From Phyllobacteriaceae bacterium (lineage in GTDB: Bacteria > Pseudomonadota > Alphaproteobacteria > Rhizobiales > Rhizobiaceae), in NCBI GenBank assembly GCA_016711085.1, contig JADJTR010000001.1, forward strand, positions 186,001-250,000: a stretch of DNA of 64,000 nt, given 5' to 3'. The notes below the pieces were generated by a model. The model was not told where the DNA came from. It searched no databases and saw only the letters and a program-made list of their open reading frames with translations. Both the position numbers and the translations under genes were made by a program. Below, piece by piece: positions 26,027 through 33,820 of the stretch. How positions within the stretch are numbered: position 1 is the first letter of the stretch; every line of letters begins with the position of its first letter.

Positions 26027-27535
26027 ATGGATGCGCCCACAAGACCGGGCGTCGAGAGGGATGACGACAGCGTGCGCGACGAGCGCGTGCCGTTGACGCG
26101 CGGCTTGTCGACAAAGCTGCTCCTGCTGACCATCCTTTTCGTTCTTCTGGCCGAAGTGTTGATTTTCGTGCCGTCGGTCGCCAATTTCCGCCTGCGTTAT
26201 TTGCAGGACCGTCTCAATACGGCGTCGGTTGCGGCCGCGGCCTTTGCCAACGAAGCCCTGGGCGGCGACCCGCGCCGATTGTCCATCGACGTGCTCGAGG
26301 CCGCCGACGCTTTTGCGATCGTCGGCCGGCGCGGCGGCGAATCGCGTCTATTCACGGTCACCGCCTTGCCCGATCACGTCGACCAGACCGTCTGGCCGAC
26401 GATGGACGGGCCGATTCCGGCGATCGGCGATGCCGCGTCAGCGTTTTTCTCCGACGGAAAGATGGTGCTGCGGGTGTTGGGCGAACCGGAATCGGACGGG
26501 CGCTCGATCGAACTGTTGATGGGCGACGCCCGCTTGCGCGAGGCCATGCTCATCTATTCGCGCAATGTCGGCCTTTTGGCGCTCGCCATATCGCTGATCA
26601 CGGCGGCGCTGGTGTTCGCCGCCATCAACGCGCTGATGATCCGGCCGATTCGCCGCATGACGCGGGCCATGCTGCGTTTCGCCGAGGAACCCGACGACGC
26701 CTCGCGCATCCTGACGCCATCCGGCCGCTCCGACGAACTCGGCGTCGCCGAACGGGAATTGGCGTCGATGCAGGAACGGCTGCGCTCGATGCTGTCGTCG
26801 CAAAAGCACCTGGCCGATCTCGGTCTGGCGGTATCGAAAATCAACCACGACATGCGCAATGTGCTGGCTGGCGCGCGGTTGATGTCGGATCGTCTCGGCG
26901 ACGCCTCCGATCCCGTGGTCAAGTCGTTCGCGCCGAAGCTTATGCGCGCCATCGATCGAGCCGTGTCCTATTCGGAAAGCGTGCTCGCCTATGGCCGCGC
27001 CCAGGAGCCGCCGCCGCAACGCCGCATGATAAGGCTGCGGCCGTTGGTCGACGAGGTCTTCGCCATGCTTGCCGCCGCCGGCGGCGGCGTCACGCTTGAA
27101 AACACGGCGCCACCAGATCTGGAGATCGACGCCGATCCCGAGCAGCTGTTCCGCATTGTCGCCAACATCGCCCGCAATGCCTGGCAGGCGATGGCGGTCG
27201 AGAACGATCCCGTGCTTGTCCGCCGCCTCGACGTCGCCGCGGCGCGATCCGGCGGCGCGGTGCGCGTCGCCATCAGCGATACCGGTCCGGGCCTGCCCGA
27301 AAAGGCGCGCCGCAATTTGTTCACCGCCTTTCGCGGTTCGGCCCGTTCCGGCGGCACGGGTCTCGGCCTCGCCATCGCCCAGGAACTGGCGCGCGCCCAT
27401 GGCGGCGAGGTCGAACTGGTCGAAAGCGCGCCGGGGCGCACGACATTCGCATTCTTTATTCCCGATCGGCCCGTGGCGCTCGATGTCGAACGCGCCGCGC
27501 GCCGCCGTTCGGGCGCCTCGGCGCAGTCGGGCTGA
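26027..27535 (+). CDS. Sensor histidine kinase, orphan
   Basis: A 502-residue inner-membrane histidine kinase. Helices at about residues 27-48 and 184-206 flank a periplasmic sensor domain. A HAMP-like region (RPIRRMTRAMLRFAEEP) follows, then a dimerisation segment whose phosphoacceptor is probably the His in KINHDMRN, and an ATPase domain with NIARNAWQAM, SDTGPGLP and GGTGLGLAI. The start is the ATG after GGAAGGAG. No response regulator is adjacent. The gene follows the flavin oxidoreductase on the same strand and may be co-transcribed. Confidence 0.88.
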   Translation: MDAPTRPGVERDDDSVRDERVPLTRGLSTKLLLLTILFVLLAEVLIFVPSVANFRLRYLQDRLNTASVAAAAFANEALGGDPRRLSIDVLEAADAFAIVGRRGGESRLFTVTALPDHVDQTVWPTMDGPIPAIGDAASAFFSDGKMVLRVLGEPESDGRSIELLMGDARLREAMLIYSRNVGLLALAISLITAALVFAAINALMIRPIRRMTRAMLRFAEEPDDASRILTPSGRSDELGVAERELASMQERLRSMLSSQKHLADLGLAVSKINHDMRNVLAGARLMSDRLGDASDPVVKSFAPKLMRAIDRAVSYSESVLAYGRAQEPPPQRRMIRLRPLVDEVFAMLAAAGGGVTLENTAPPDLEIDADPEQLFRIVANIARNAWQAMAVENDPVLVRRLDVAAARSGGAVRVAISDTGPGLPEKARRNLFTAFRGSARSGGTGLGLAIAQELARAHGGEVELVESAPGRTTFAFFIPDRPVALDVERAARRRSGASAQSG

Positions 27536-27643
27536 ATCGTTCGGCAAAGCGCTTGCAATTTGCCCTGCCCGCCTGTAGGGAACGCGTCGCATCCGGCCGG
27601 CCAATTATTGGCGGGTCCGGCCTGCCGCCGTCAAACGGCCTGC

Positions 27644-27720
27644 GCGCCCGTAGCTCAGCTGGATAGAGCACCAGACTACGAATCTGGGGGTCAGGAGTTC
27701 GAATCTCTTCGGGCGCGCCA
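27644..27720 (+). tRNA. tRNA-Arg (ACG)
   Basis: A full 77-base cloverleaf. The acceptor GCGCCCG (27644-27650) pairs with CGGGCGC (27710-27716), followed by discriminator G and an encoded CCA. The D arm is AGCTCAGCTGGATAGAGC, the anticodon stem CCAGA/TCTGG holds loop CTACGAA with anticodon ACG, and the T arm contains GTTCGAATC. A T-rich stretch (GTTTTTTC) follows directly. Confidence 0.97.
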
Positions 27721-28008
27721 GTTTTTTCAAAAACGTGCATGGAATTGCGGGACCGCTTGGTCGCTTTGGATCGCGCCGGCGCCATCATGCTGTGAACCGG
27801 CAATCTGGCGATTTTGCCGGCGGCAGATCGCGGATCTCCACAGGCTAAGCCCTCGAATGAACGCCGTCGCGGCACATAAAGGCGTTCTTGCCGTCGCAGA
27901 AGCCGGTCTGGACCTCGAGCGGCGCCATTTCCGCAGTTCCCGCCGCCGCCGATGTTCATGCGGCCCATTTCGCCGTCGTTTTCGAAACCGGCGATTAGGC
28001 GGAAAGCC

Positions 28009-28021
28009 TGACAATTTGACA
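28009..28021 (+). promoter_or_regulatory. Probable activator site 1 (TGACAATTTGACA)
   Basis: Thirteen bases that match 11 of 13 positions of the perfect palindrome 66 bases downstream. It lies about 165 bases before the -24 element of the sigma-54 promoter, within the usual range for NtrC-type upstream activator sites. Assignment to the regulator at 37645-39003 is inference. Confidence 0.5.
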
Positions 28022-28074
28022 GTGAAGATTCGTATTTTCCTTCAATGAGATAGGCGGCAGCCGGCGCAAGGTTT

Positions 28075-28087
28075 TGCCAATTTGGCA
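28075..28087 (+). promoter_or_regulatory. Probable activator site 2 (perfect palindrome)
   Basis: TGCCAA-T-TTGGCA is a perfect 13-base inverted repeat. It lies about 100 bases upstream of the sigma-54 -24 element and 66 bases (about six helical turns) from the related site at 28009-28021. This is a typical geometry for enhancer-like sites of a sigma-54 activator. Confidence 0.55.
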
Positions 28088-28172
28088 GATTCGTCACCGA
28101 AACTCGGTGCGGTTTCGTCGGCGCAGAATAAAAAATTTAATAATTTCAAAGTGTTGCCTCGCAAGACCGGGC

Positions 28173-28188
28173 GGGCACGGGATTTGCG
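28173..28188 (+). promoter_or_regulatory. Sigma-54 (RpoN) promoter, -24/-12
   Basis: GGGCACG-GGAT-TTGC matches the RpoN consensus TGGCACG-N4-TTGC at all positions but the first T, with exact spacing. The predicted transcription start is near 28199, about 15 bases before the first gene of the redox cluster. The last gene of the cluster codes for a GAFTGA-containing activator, as such a promoter requires. Confidence 0.75.
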
Positions 28189-28213
28189 TTCCGTTAACCA
28201 AAAGCCATCGGGA

Positions 28214-28540
28214 ATGCAGTTCATGCAGTTGTCCGCGTCCGTTCGAGCACTCGTCGCCATTGTTTTTCTCGCGTCTGGCGCACTGGTTCGCGCCGAAGGC
28301 GTTTTCATCGCCGGCTTGCAGCCGGACGTCCGCCCCGCCGGCGCTCCGGCGATTGCCGCCGTCCTTCATGACGATGACTGGCAGGTTAAAGCCTTGACCG
28401 GCGTCGAGCCGCCGGCGCCCGAAAGCCTGCGCTGGCTGGCCGATCAGGGCGAGTGGTTCTCCCCCTTTATCGGGCCGGGAATGACCGGACCTTATGACCT
28501 TCGTGGCTGGCACACGGCCGAGGCCGTGCCGGCGCAATAG
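28214..28540 (+). CDS. Small exported protein, first gene of redox cluster
   Basis: A 108-residue protein with a signal peptide (about residues 1-29, ending VRA). The mature part of about 80 residues has no Cys, and I recognise no domain; it ends with a conserved-looking PGMTGPYDLRGWHTAE. ATG 28214 lies close to the predicted sigma-54 start site; ATG 28223, nine bases on, is equally possible. It is the first gene after the promoter, followed after 79 bases by the Gly-Met-repeat protein. Its place in the operon suggests a periplasmic accessory role. The function is unknown. Confidence 0.7.
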   Translation: MQFMQLSASVRALVAIVFLASGALVRAEGVFIAGLQPDVRPAGAPAIAAVLHDDDWQVKALTGVEPPAPESLRWLADQGEWFSPFIGPGMTGPYDLRGWHTAEAVPAQ

Positions 28541-28619
28541 TCCTCACCAATGCGGGGCACCTTCGCGCATGCCCGCTGTATTTCAGTCCGCGCGGAAAAA
28601 ACATGGGAAGGATTTTGTT

Positions 28620-29678
28620 ATGACCAGGAAGTCGATGCGAATGTTGATGGCAGCCTGTGCAGCTTCGGCGCTGCTCGCTGCGCCTGCACTGGCTGCCGGA
28701 ATGAGCGGCATGTCGGGCATGGACGGAATGTCCGGCATGAATGGCATGTCCGGCATGGGCGGCATGTCGGGAATGTCCGGCATGGGCGGCATGTCGGGAA
28801 TGTCCGGCATGGGCGGTATGTCGGGAATGTCCGGCATGGGCGGTATGTCGGGAATGTCCGGCATGGGTGGCATGGCCGGCAATGGCGTTTGTGTGCAGTG
28901 GACTTATGTCGGTGATGGCCAAAGCGGCATGTCCGGCATGGGCGGCATGAATGGCATGTCCGGCATGGGCGGCATGTCCGGCATGGGCGGCATGAACGGT
29001 ATGTCCGGCATGGGCGGCATGAATGGCATGTCCGGCATGGGCGGTATGTCCGGCATGAACGGCATGTCCGGCATGGGCGGTATGTCCGGCATGGGCGGCA
29101 TGAATGGCATGTCCGGCATGGGCGGCATGAACGGGATGTCGGGCATGGGCGGCATGAACGGGATGTCCGGAATGGGCGGCATGAATGGCATGTCCGGAAT
29201 GGGCGGTATGAACGGTATGTCCGGCATGGGCGGCATGAATGGCATGTCGGGCATGGACGGCATGTCCGGCATGAATGGCATGTCCGGAATGGGCGGCATG
29301 AATGGCATGTCCGGAATGGGCGGTATGAACGGTATGTCCGGCATGGGCGGCATGAATGGCATGTCCGGCATGGGCGGAATGGCCGGCATGGACGGCATGG
29401 GCGGCATGAATGGCATGTCCGGAATGGGCGGTATGTCCGGCATGGGCGGCATGAATGGCATGTCGGGCATGGGCGGAATGGCCGGCATGGACGGCATGTC
29501 CGGCATGAACGGTATGTCCGGAATGGGCGGCATGAACGGTATGTCCGGCATGGGCGGCATGAATGGCATGTCGGGCATGGGCGGCATGGGCGGCATGTCC
29601 GGCATGGGCGGCATGTCCGGTATGTCTGGCATGTCGGGCGGCATGGGCCCGGGCTGGGTCTGCACTGCCTTCAAATGA
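28620..29678 (+). CDS. Exported Gly-Met-X repeat protein
   Basis: A 352-residue protein with a signal peptide (residues 1-26, AAPALAA end). Nearly all of the mature chain is Gly-Met-X triplets, X being Ser, Gly, Asn, Asp or rarely Ala: about 20 triplets (residues 27-86) and about 79 triplets (residues 103-339). They are interrupted once by NGVCVQWTYVGDGQS and closed by GPGWVCTAFK. Gly therefore occupies every third position and Met the next. The only two Cys are in the interruption and the tail, in similar V-C contexts, and may pair. The ribosome site GGAAGGA precedes the ATG. Possible roles are soft-metal binding, oxidant scavenging or an extended polyglycine-II-like scaffold; none is proven. 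No named family is recognised. Confidence 0.85.
   Translation: MTRKSMRMLMAACAASALLAAPALAAGMSGMSGMDGMSGMNGMSGMGGMSGMSGMGGMSGMSGMGGMSGMSGMGGMSGMSGMGGMAGNGVCVQWTYVGDGQSGMSGMGGMNGMSGMGGMSGMGGMNGMSGMGGMNGMSGMGGMSGMNGMSGMGGMSGMGGMNGMSGMGGMNGMSGMGGMNGMSGMGGMNGMSGMGGMNGMSGMGGMNGMSGMDGMSGMNGMSGMGGMNGMSGMGGMNGMSGMGGMNGMSGMGGMAGMDGMGGMNGMSGMGGMSGMGGMNGMSGMGGMAGMDGMSGMNGMSGMGGMNGMSGMGGMNGMSGMGGMGGMSGMGGMSGMSGMSGGMGPGWVCTAFK
28698..29636 (+). repeat. Low-complexity 9-base-type tandem repeat coding Gly-Met-X
   Basis: Two blocks (28698-28877 and 28926-29636) of GGC-ATG-NNN-type units. Codons vary in the third base (GGC/GGA/GGT; TCC/TCG; AAT/AAC), so selection acts on the protein as well as on the DNA. Higher-order units such as ATGAATGGCATGTCCGGAAT recur. 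Recombination or assembly errors in copy number are likely in this stretch. Confidence 0.9.
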
Positions 29679-29690
29679 TCGTTGACCAAG

Positions 29691-29714
29691 GGGGAGGCGG
29701 GCGACCGCCTCCCC
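29691..29714 (+). terminator. Perfect 10-bp hairpin between repeat gene and cytochrome gene
   Basis: GGGGAGGCGG (29691-29700) and CCGCCTCCCC (29705-29714) form a perfect stem with loop GCGA. It lies 12 bases after the repeat-protein stop. No T-run follows, so it is more likely an mRNA stabiliser or attenuator that lets the repeat protein be made in excess over the downstream redox genes. Confidence 0.5.
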
Positions 29715-29747
29715 ATCGTCATTCAATCCGGCCGCAAGGGCGCACTC

Positions 29748-31220
29748 ATGAAACCGGTTCAGTCTTTTCTCGCCTTTCTCGCTTTTGCCGGCGCCGCTGC
29801 TCTCGGCTTGCTGGCTTTGGGCAATTTGGCGACTTTGATTGTCAAGGGGCCGGCAGCGCAGCAAATCGTTCGGGTTGAAGGCGACATGCAAGCTGCCGCG
29901 CCGGCAGCCGCTTCGAATGGCATGCAGGCGAGCGAAGCGGCGAACGCCAAACCGCAGGCTGCCGAAACCGATACGGCCACGTCGGACGCAATCGATCCGG
30001 ATAAGGGCGCCAAGGCGTTTTCTGCCTGCAAGGCCTGCCACACCGCCGAAAAAGGCGGCGCCAACAAGGTCGGGCCCAACCTGTGGGGCGCTGTCAATCG
30101 CGCGCCGGCCTCGGTCGAAGGCTTCAAATATTCCAAGGCGATGGTCGCGTTCGCCGGCGGCAAATGGGAGCCCGCGGTATTGGACGATTACCTCGCCAAT
30201 CCGAAGAAAATCGTTCCCGGTACGGCAATGGCCTATGCCGGCATGAAGTCGGCCGCCGATCGCCACAATCTGATCGCCTGGCTCGCAACCCAATCCGATA
30301 CGCCTCTCGCCGCTGATCAGCTCGGCTTTGCCATTGCCGCGGCCGACGCGCCGGCGGCAGCCGGAGCACCCGCGGCGCCCGAGGCGGCTGATGTCGTTTA
30401 CGCCGATCCGCAGCAGCCAAGCGACGCGGATATCGCCAAGTCGAATGAAGCAGTCGCCGCGTTGAAGGCGCTGCTGCCGAACCTGGACTATGAGCGCGCG
30501 CGCCACCACCCGATTCACCTCAAGCCCGCAATCGATGCCGCCACCGATGCCGAATGCCTCGTTTGCCATGAGGAAGTCCTGGCGACGAATGCGCGCGAAA
30601 AATCGCCGGCCGGGGTCGAGGCGGCGCAGTCGATCGCCTGGTATCAGACGCTGTCCACCTATGATGGCCCGCAGGCGACCTTCCATCAGCGCCACGCCAC
30701 GACGCCCTACGCCAGGGCGGTGATGAACCTGAAATGCAACTTCTGCCATCAGGGCAATGATTTCCGCGAGGAGTCGCCCACGATGACGGTGACCGAGGCT
30801 GCCATGGCTTCGAACAATGGCGCCGAGCCGTTCACCAACCGCAAGATGGTCAACCCGTCGAAAACCTGCCTGTTGTGCCACGGCGCCATGCCGGACCCGG
30901 TCAACATCATGGGCCTCGCCGGTCCCTGGCATGAAGCCCGCGTCGATCTGGAAAGCGAAGAGGCGCCGAATGGCTGCATCACCTGCCATGGCGAGCTGTT
31001 CCGCACCAACCGCCACAAGGTCTCCTATCTGAACGCCGCGACGATCGAGGATCTGGCGGCGGAAAGCTCGGATGTCTGTTTCGGCTGCCATGGCGGGCGC
31101 AGTTGGTACCGGGTTTCCTATCCCTATCCGCGCCATCCGTGGCCCGGCATGGACCCGGCGGTTCCCGACTGGGCCAAGGATCGCCCGACCGAGTCCGACG
31201 CCCGCTACGCCGTGAAATGA
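29748..31220 (+). CDS. Membrane-anchored hexahaem cytochrome c
   Basis: A 490-residue periplasmic cytochrome held by an N-terminal helix (about residues 5-33). The first domain is a class I cytochrome c: CKACH at 94-98 and a likely Met161 ligand in GTAMAYAG. After an Ala/Pro linker (about 185-225) comes a pentahaem domain with CLVCH (270), CNFCH (330), CLLCH (374), CITCH (410) and CFGCH (444). Many free His could serve as distal ligands. The fusion of a monohaem and a pentahaem unit suggests an electron relay between a membrane partner and the molybdenum enzyme encoded next, 25 bases downstream. I cannot assign it to a named cytochrome. Confidence 0.88.
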   Translation: MKPVQSFLAFLAFAGAAALGLLALGNLATLIVKGPAAQQIVRVEGDMQAAAPAAASNGMQASEAANAKPQAAETDTATSDAIDPDKGAKAFSACKACHTAEKGGANKVGPNLWGAVNRAPASVEGFKYSKAMVAFAGGKWEPAVLDDYLANPKKIVPGTAMAYAGMKSAADRHNLIAWLATQSDTPLAADQLGFAIAAADAPAAAGAPAAPEAADVVYADPQQPSDADIAKSNEAVAALKALLPNLDYERARHHPIHLKPAIDAATDAECLVCHEEVLATNAREKSPAGVEAAQSIAWYQTLSTYDGPQATFHQRHATTPYARAVMNLKCNFCHQGNDFREESPTMTVTEAAMASNNGAEPFTNRKMVNPSKTCLLCHGAMPDPVNIMGLAGPWHEARVDLESEEAPNGCITCHGELFRTNRHKVSYLNAATIEDLAAESSDVCFGCHGGRSWYRVSYPYPRHPWPGMDPAVPDWAKDRPTESDARYAVK

Positions 31221-31245
31221 AAAAGTCCGCGCAGGAGCCAGTGAC

Positions 31246-33804
31246 GTGAACACGCACCAACGCCGCGACATCTTGAAGAACCTCATCAATCCCAATCGGC
31301 GCGATGTGCTGAAGACGGCGGCGGCCGGTCTTGCCGCCAGTCTGGCGCCGTTGCCTGTGCGTCAGGCCGCGGCGTTCGCCTACGAACCCTACCCGACCGA
31401 CGACGAGTTGGAGACAGTGGTCACGTCTTGCGCCCACAATTGCGGCTCCCGCCACATGCTGGTCGCCCACAAGAAAGGCGACGTCATTGTCCGCCTGTCG
31501 ACGGACGACGGACGCTACCAGGGCGATCCCTGGGGCACCGACACGGAGGAAGTCCCGCAGATGCGCGCCTGCCTGCGCGGCCGCTCCTATCGCGCCCGGC
31601 TCTATTCGCCCGAACGTCTGCTCTACCCGATGAAGCGGGTGGGAAAGCGCGGCGAAGGCAAGTTCAAGCGCATTTCCTGGGATCAGGCGCTCACCGAAAT
31701 TTCGGAGCGCATGGTCTACCTTCGCGACAAATACGGCCCGACCGCCCTGCTCGACCAATCTTACGCCGGCGCCTCTTACGGCGTGTTGCACAAGTCCGAC
31801 CAGATCGAGGGGTTGCTGGCCCGCTTCCTCGGCATGTTCGGTTGCCGCACCTCGTCATGGTCGGTGCCATCCTACCAGGGCACGACATTTTCCTCGCGCA
31901 TGACCTTCGGCACCATCGAGGACGGCAACGAGGACGACGCCTTCGCCCATGCCAAGCTGATCATCATGTGGGGGTGGAATCCGGCTTATACGTTCCATGG
32001 CGGCAACACCTTCTATTACATGCGCCTCGCCAAGCAGCGCGGTTGCAAGTTCGTCGTCGTCGATCCGCAATACACCGACTCGGCCGCCGCCTATGACGCC
32101 TGGTGGATTCCAATCAAGCCGAACACCGACGCGGCCATGCTCGCCGCGATGGCGCACTACATTTTCTCCAACAATCTCCATGATCAGGGGTTCATCGACC
32201 GGTTCACCCAGGGCATGGACGCCGGCACCATGCCGGAGTGGGCCAAGGACAAGGAAAACTTCAAGGACTACATTCTCGGAACCAATGACGGCGTGCCGAA
32301 ATCGCCCGAGTGGGCCGAGCCGATCTGCGGCGTCAAGGCGGCCGATATCATCAAGCTCGCCGACATGTATGCGACCACCAAGCCGGCGGCGTTGAAAGCC
32401 TCGTGGGCGCCGGGCCGCAACGCCTATGGCGAACAGTACAATCGCATGGCGTCCGCCGTGCAGGCGATGACCGGCAATATCGGCATCCTTGGCGGCTGCG
32501 CCGAGGGCGTCGGCAAGGGCTGGCATTCCGAGGCCGTCGCCTACCCCTACGACCAGAATTCGAACATCTGGTACGCCTCGATCAAGTCCGATCGCTGGGC
32601 TCATTGCGTGCTTAACTATCCAAACGTCAAGCGCGAGGAGATCGGCCTTTGGCCGCGCCAGGATGCGCTCGACGGCGTCATCCCCAATATTCGGGGCATT
32701 TTCTGGCATGGATCCGACTGGCTGAACCAGCTCACCAACATCAACAAGGAAATCGAGGCCATCCGCAAGCTGGATTCCTATGGCGAAGGCGAGAGCCTGC
32801 TGGTGTGCATGGATTCGACCATCACCCCGACTGGCATATGGGCGGATTACCTGCTGCCGATCGCCACCCATTTCGAGCGGCACGATACGGCGCTGCCCTG
32901 GTACAAGGGCCATTACTACATTCACCGCCCCAAGGTCATCCAGCCGCTCGGCGAGTCGAAGAGCGACTTCCAGGTCTTCACCGAACTGGCCTGGAGGCTG
33001 GGATTCGGGCCGGGATACAATCCGAAGGCTTCGCGCGAGTATTTCCTCATCGACGACAATGTCGACGAGGCCTATCTGCGCGAGTGGTGGGAAGGCAAGG
33101 TGATGCACCATCAGGGCGTCGAGATATCCTGGGACGAGTTCAAGAAGCGCGGCATCTACAAATTCAAGCTGCCGGAGCCGCACGTGGCCTTTCGCGCCCA
33201 GATTCGCGACGGAGCGCCATTCCCGACGCCTTCGGGCAAGATCGAAATCCTGTCGACGACGCTGGCCCAGATCACCGATTGGACCAGGACCCAATACGGC
33301 TACGAGATCCCGGCGATCCCGAAATGGATCGAACCGTGGGAATCGCTCAACCATCCCAAGACCAGGGATTTCCCGTTCCACCTGATTTCGCCGCATCCGC
33401 GCTGGCGCACCCACTCGATCTTCAACAATATCGGCTGGCTGCGCGAGACCTTCAGCCAGGAAGTGACGCTCAACGCCGCCGACGCCAAAAAGCTCGGCAT
33501 CGTCACCGGCGACACGGTCGAGGTCTTCAACGACCGCGGCACCGTCGTTCTTCCGGCCTATGTCACCGAACGTTGCATGCCGGGCGTCGCCGTCATGCAT
33601 GAGGGCTCATGGATGGACATCGCCGAGGACGGCACCGACCGTTCAGGCAATCCGGACTTTTTGACCCTCGACGAGCCGAGCCCCGCCGGCGCCTTCGCCT
33701 ACAACACGGTGCTCGCCAACATTCGCAAGTCCGACCGCATCCATCGGCCGGGCTGGGATCAGCTCGCCACGGCGCGCAGCGCCGTCTTCCGGCGCGACCA
33801 GTAA
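31246..33804 (+). CDS. Molybdopterin oxidoreductase, DmsA-type catalytic subunit, Tat-exported
   Basis: An 852-residue enzyme of the DMSO-reductase family, binding a bis-molybdopterin-guanine-dinucleotide cofactor and acting in the periplasm. The Tat leader has NRRDVLKTAAAG at residues 17-28. The N-terminal Fe-S motif is C62-x3-C66-x3-H70-x38-C109, so the third Cys of DmsA is His here. RACLRGRSYRARLYSPERLLYPMKRVG-like features (residues 107 on) and the cofactor-binding MWGWNPAYTFHG and PHPRWRTHS segments are clear. The GTG start follows AGGAG with 8 bases spacing. It lies between the hexahaem cytochrome and the Fe-S subunit. The substrate (S-oxide, N-oxide, oxyanion or other) is unknown. Confidence 0.93.
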   Translation: MNTHQRRDILKNLINPNRRDVLKTAAAGLAASLAPLPVRQAAAFAYEPYPTDDELETVVTSCAHNCGSRHMLVAHKKGDVIVRLSTDDGRYQGDPWGTDTEEVPQMRACLRGRSYRARLYSPERLLYPMKRVGKRGEGKFKRISWDQALTEISERMVYLRDKYGPTALLDQSYAGASYGVLHKSDQIEGLLARFLGMFGCRTSSWSVPSYQGTTFSSRMTFGTIEDGNEDDAFAHAKLIIMWGWNPAYTFHGGNTFYYMRLAKQRGCKFVVVDPQYTDSAAAYDAWWIPIKPNTDAAMLAAMAHYIFSNNLHDQGFIDRFTQGMDAGTMPEWAKDKENFKDYILGTNDGVPKSPEWAEPICGVKAADIIKLADMYATTKPAALKASWAPGRNAYGEQYNRMASAVQAMTGNIGILGGCAEGVGKGWHSEAVAYPYDQNSNIWYASIKSDRWAHCVLNYPNVKREEIGLWPRQDALDGVIPNIRGIFWHGSDWLNQLTNINKEIEAIRKLDSYGEGESLLVCMDSTITPTGIWADYLLPIATHFERHDTALPWYKGHYYIHRPKVIQPLGESKSDFQVFTELAWRLGFGPGYNPKASREYFLIDDNVDEAYLREWWEGKVMHHQGVEISWDEFKKRGIYKFKLPEPHVAFRAQIRDGAPFPTPSGKIEILSTTLAQITDWTRTQYGYEIPAIPKWIEPWESLNHPKTRDFPFHLISPHPRWRTHSIFNNIGWLRETFSQEVTLNAADAKKLGIVTGDTVEVFNDRGTVVLPAYVTERCMPGVAVMHEGSWMDIAEDGTDRSGNPDFLTLDEPSPAGAFAYNTVLANIRKSDRIHRPGWDQLATARSAVFRRDQ

Positions 33805-33820
33805 AGGGACGGTGACAACC

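Larger units (their letters stand above)
27721..28213. other. Regulatory gap upstream of the redox cluster
   Basis: No credible gene in nearly 500 bases. The right part is clearly lower in G+C and holds the two palindrome-like sites and the sigma-54 promoter described separately. The left part (27721-28000) shows no structure I can name. Confidence 0.6.

Noticed and set aside
27594..27625. Inverted repeat with GCCAATTATTGGC just before tRNA-Arg, similar in part to the activator palindromes
   Set aside because: It differs in spacing, has no promoter beside it and lies behind a different gene; likely chance or a tRNA-leader structure.
28698..29636. CRISPR-like array
   Set aside because: Units are short, contiguous and in frame with no unique spacers; it is a coding tandem repeat and there are no cas genes.
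28904..29722. Minus-strand frame of Met-Pro repeats
   Set aside because: Another shadow of the same repeat; periodic DNA keeps several frames open.
28467..31295. Long minus-strand reading frame rich in His-Ala-Gly repeats opposite the Gly-Met-X gene
   Set aside because: It is the mirror of the repetitive triplet DNA and of the cytochrome gene. It has no ribosome site or signal, and the plus strand carries signal peptide, haem motifs and operon context.
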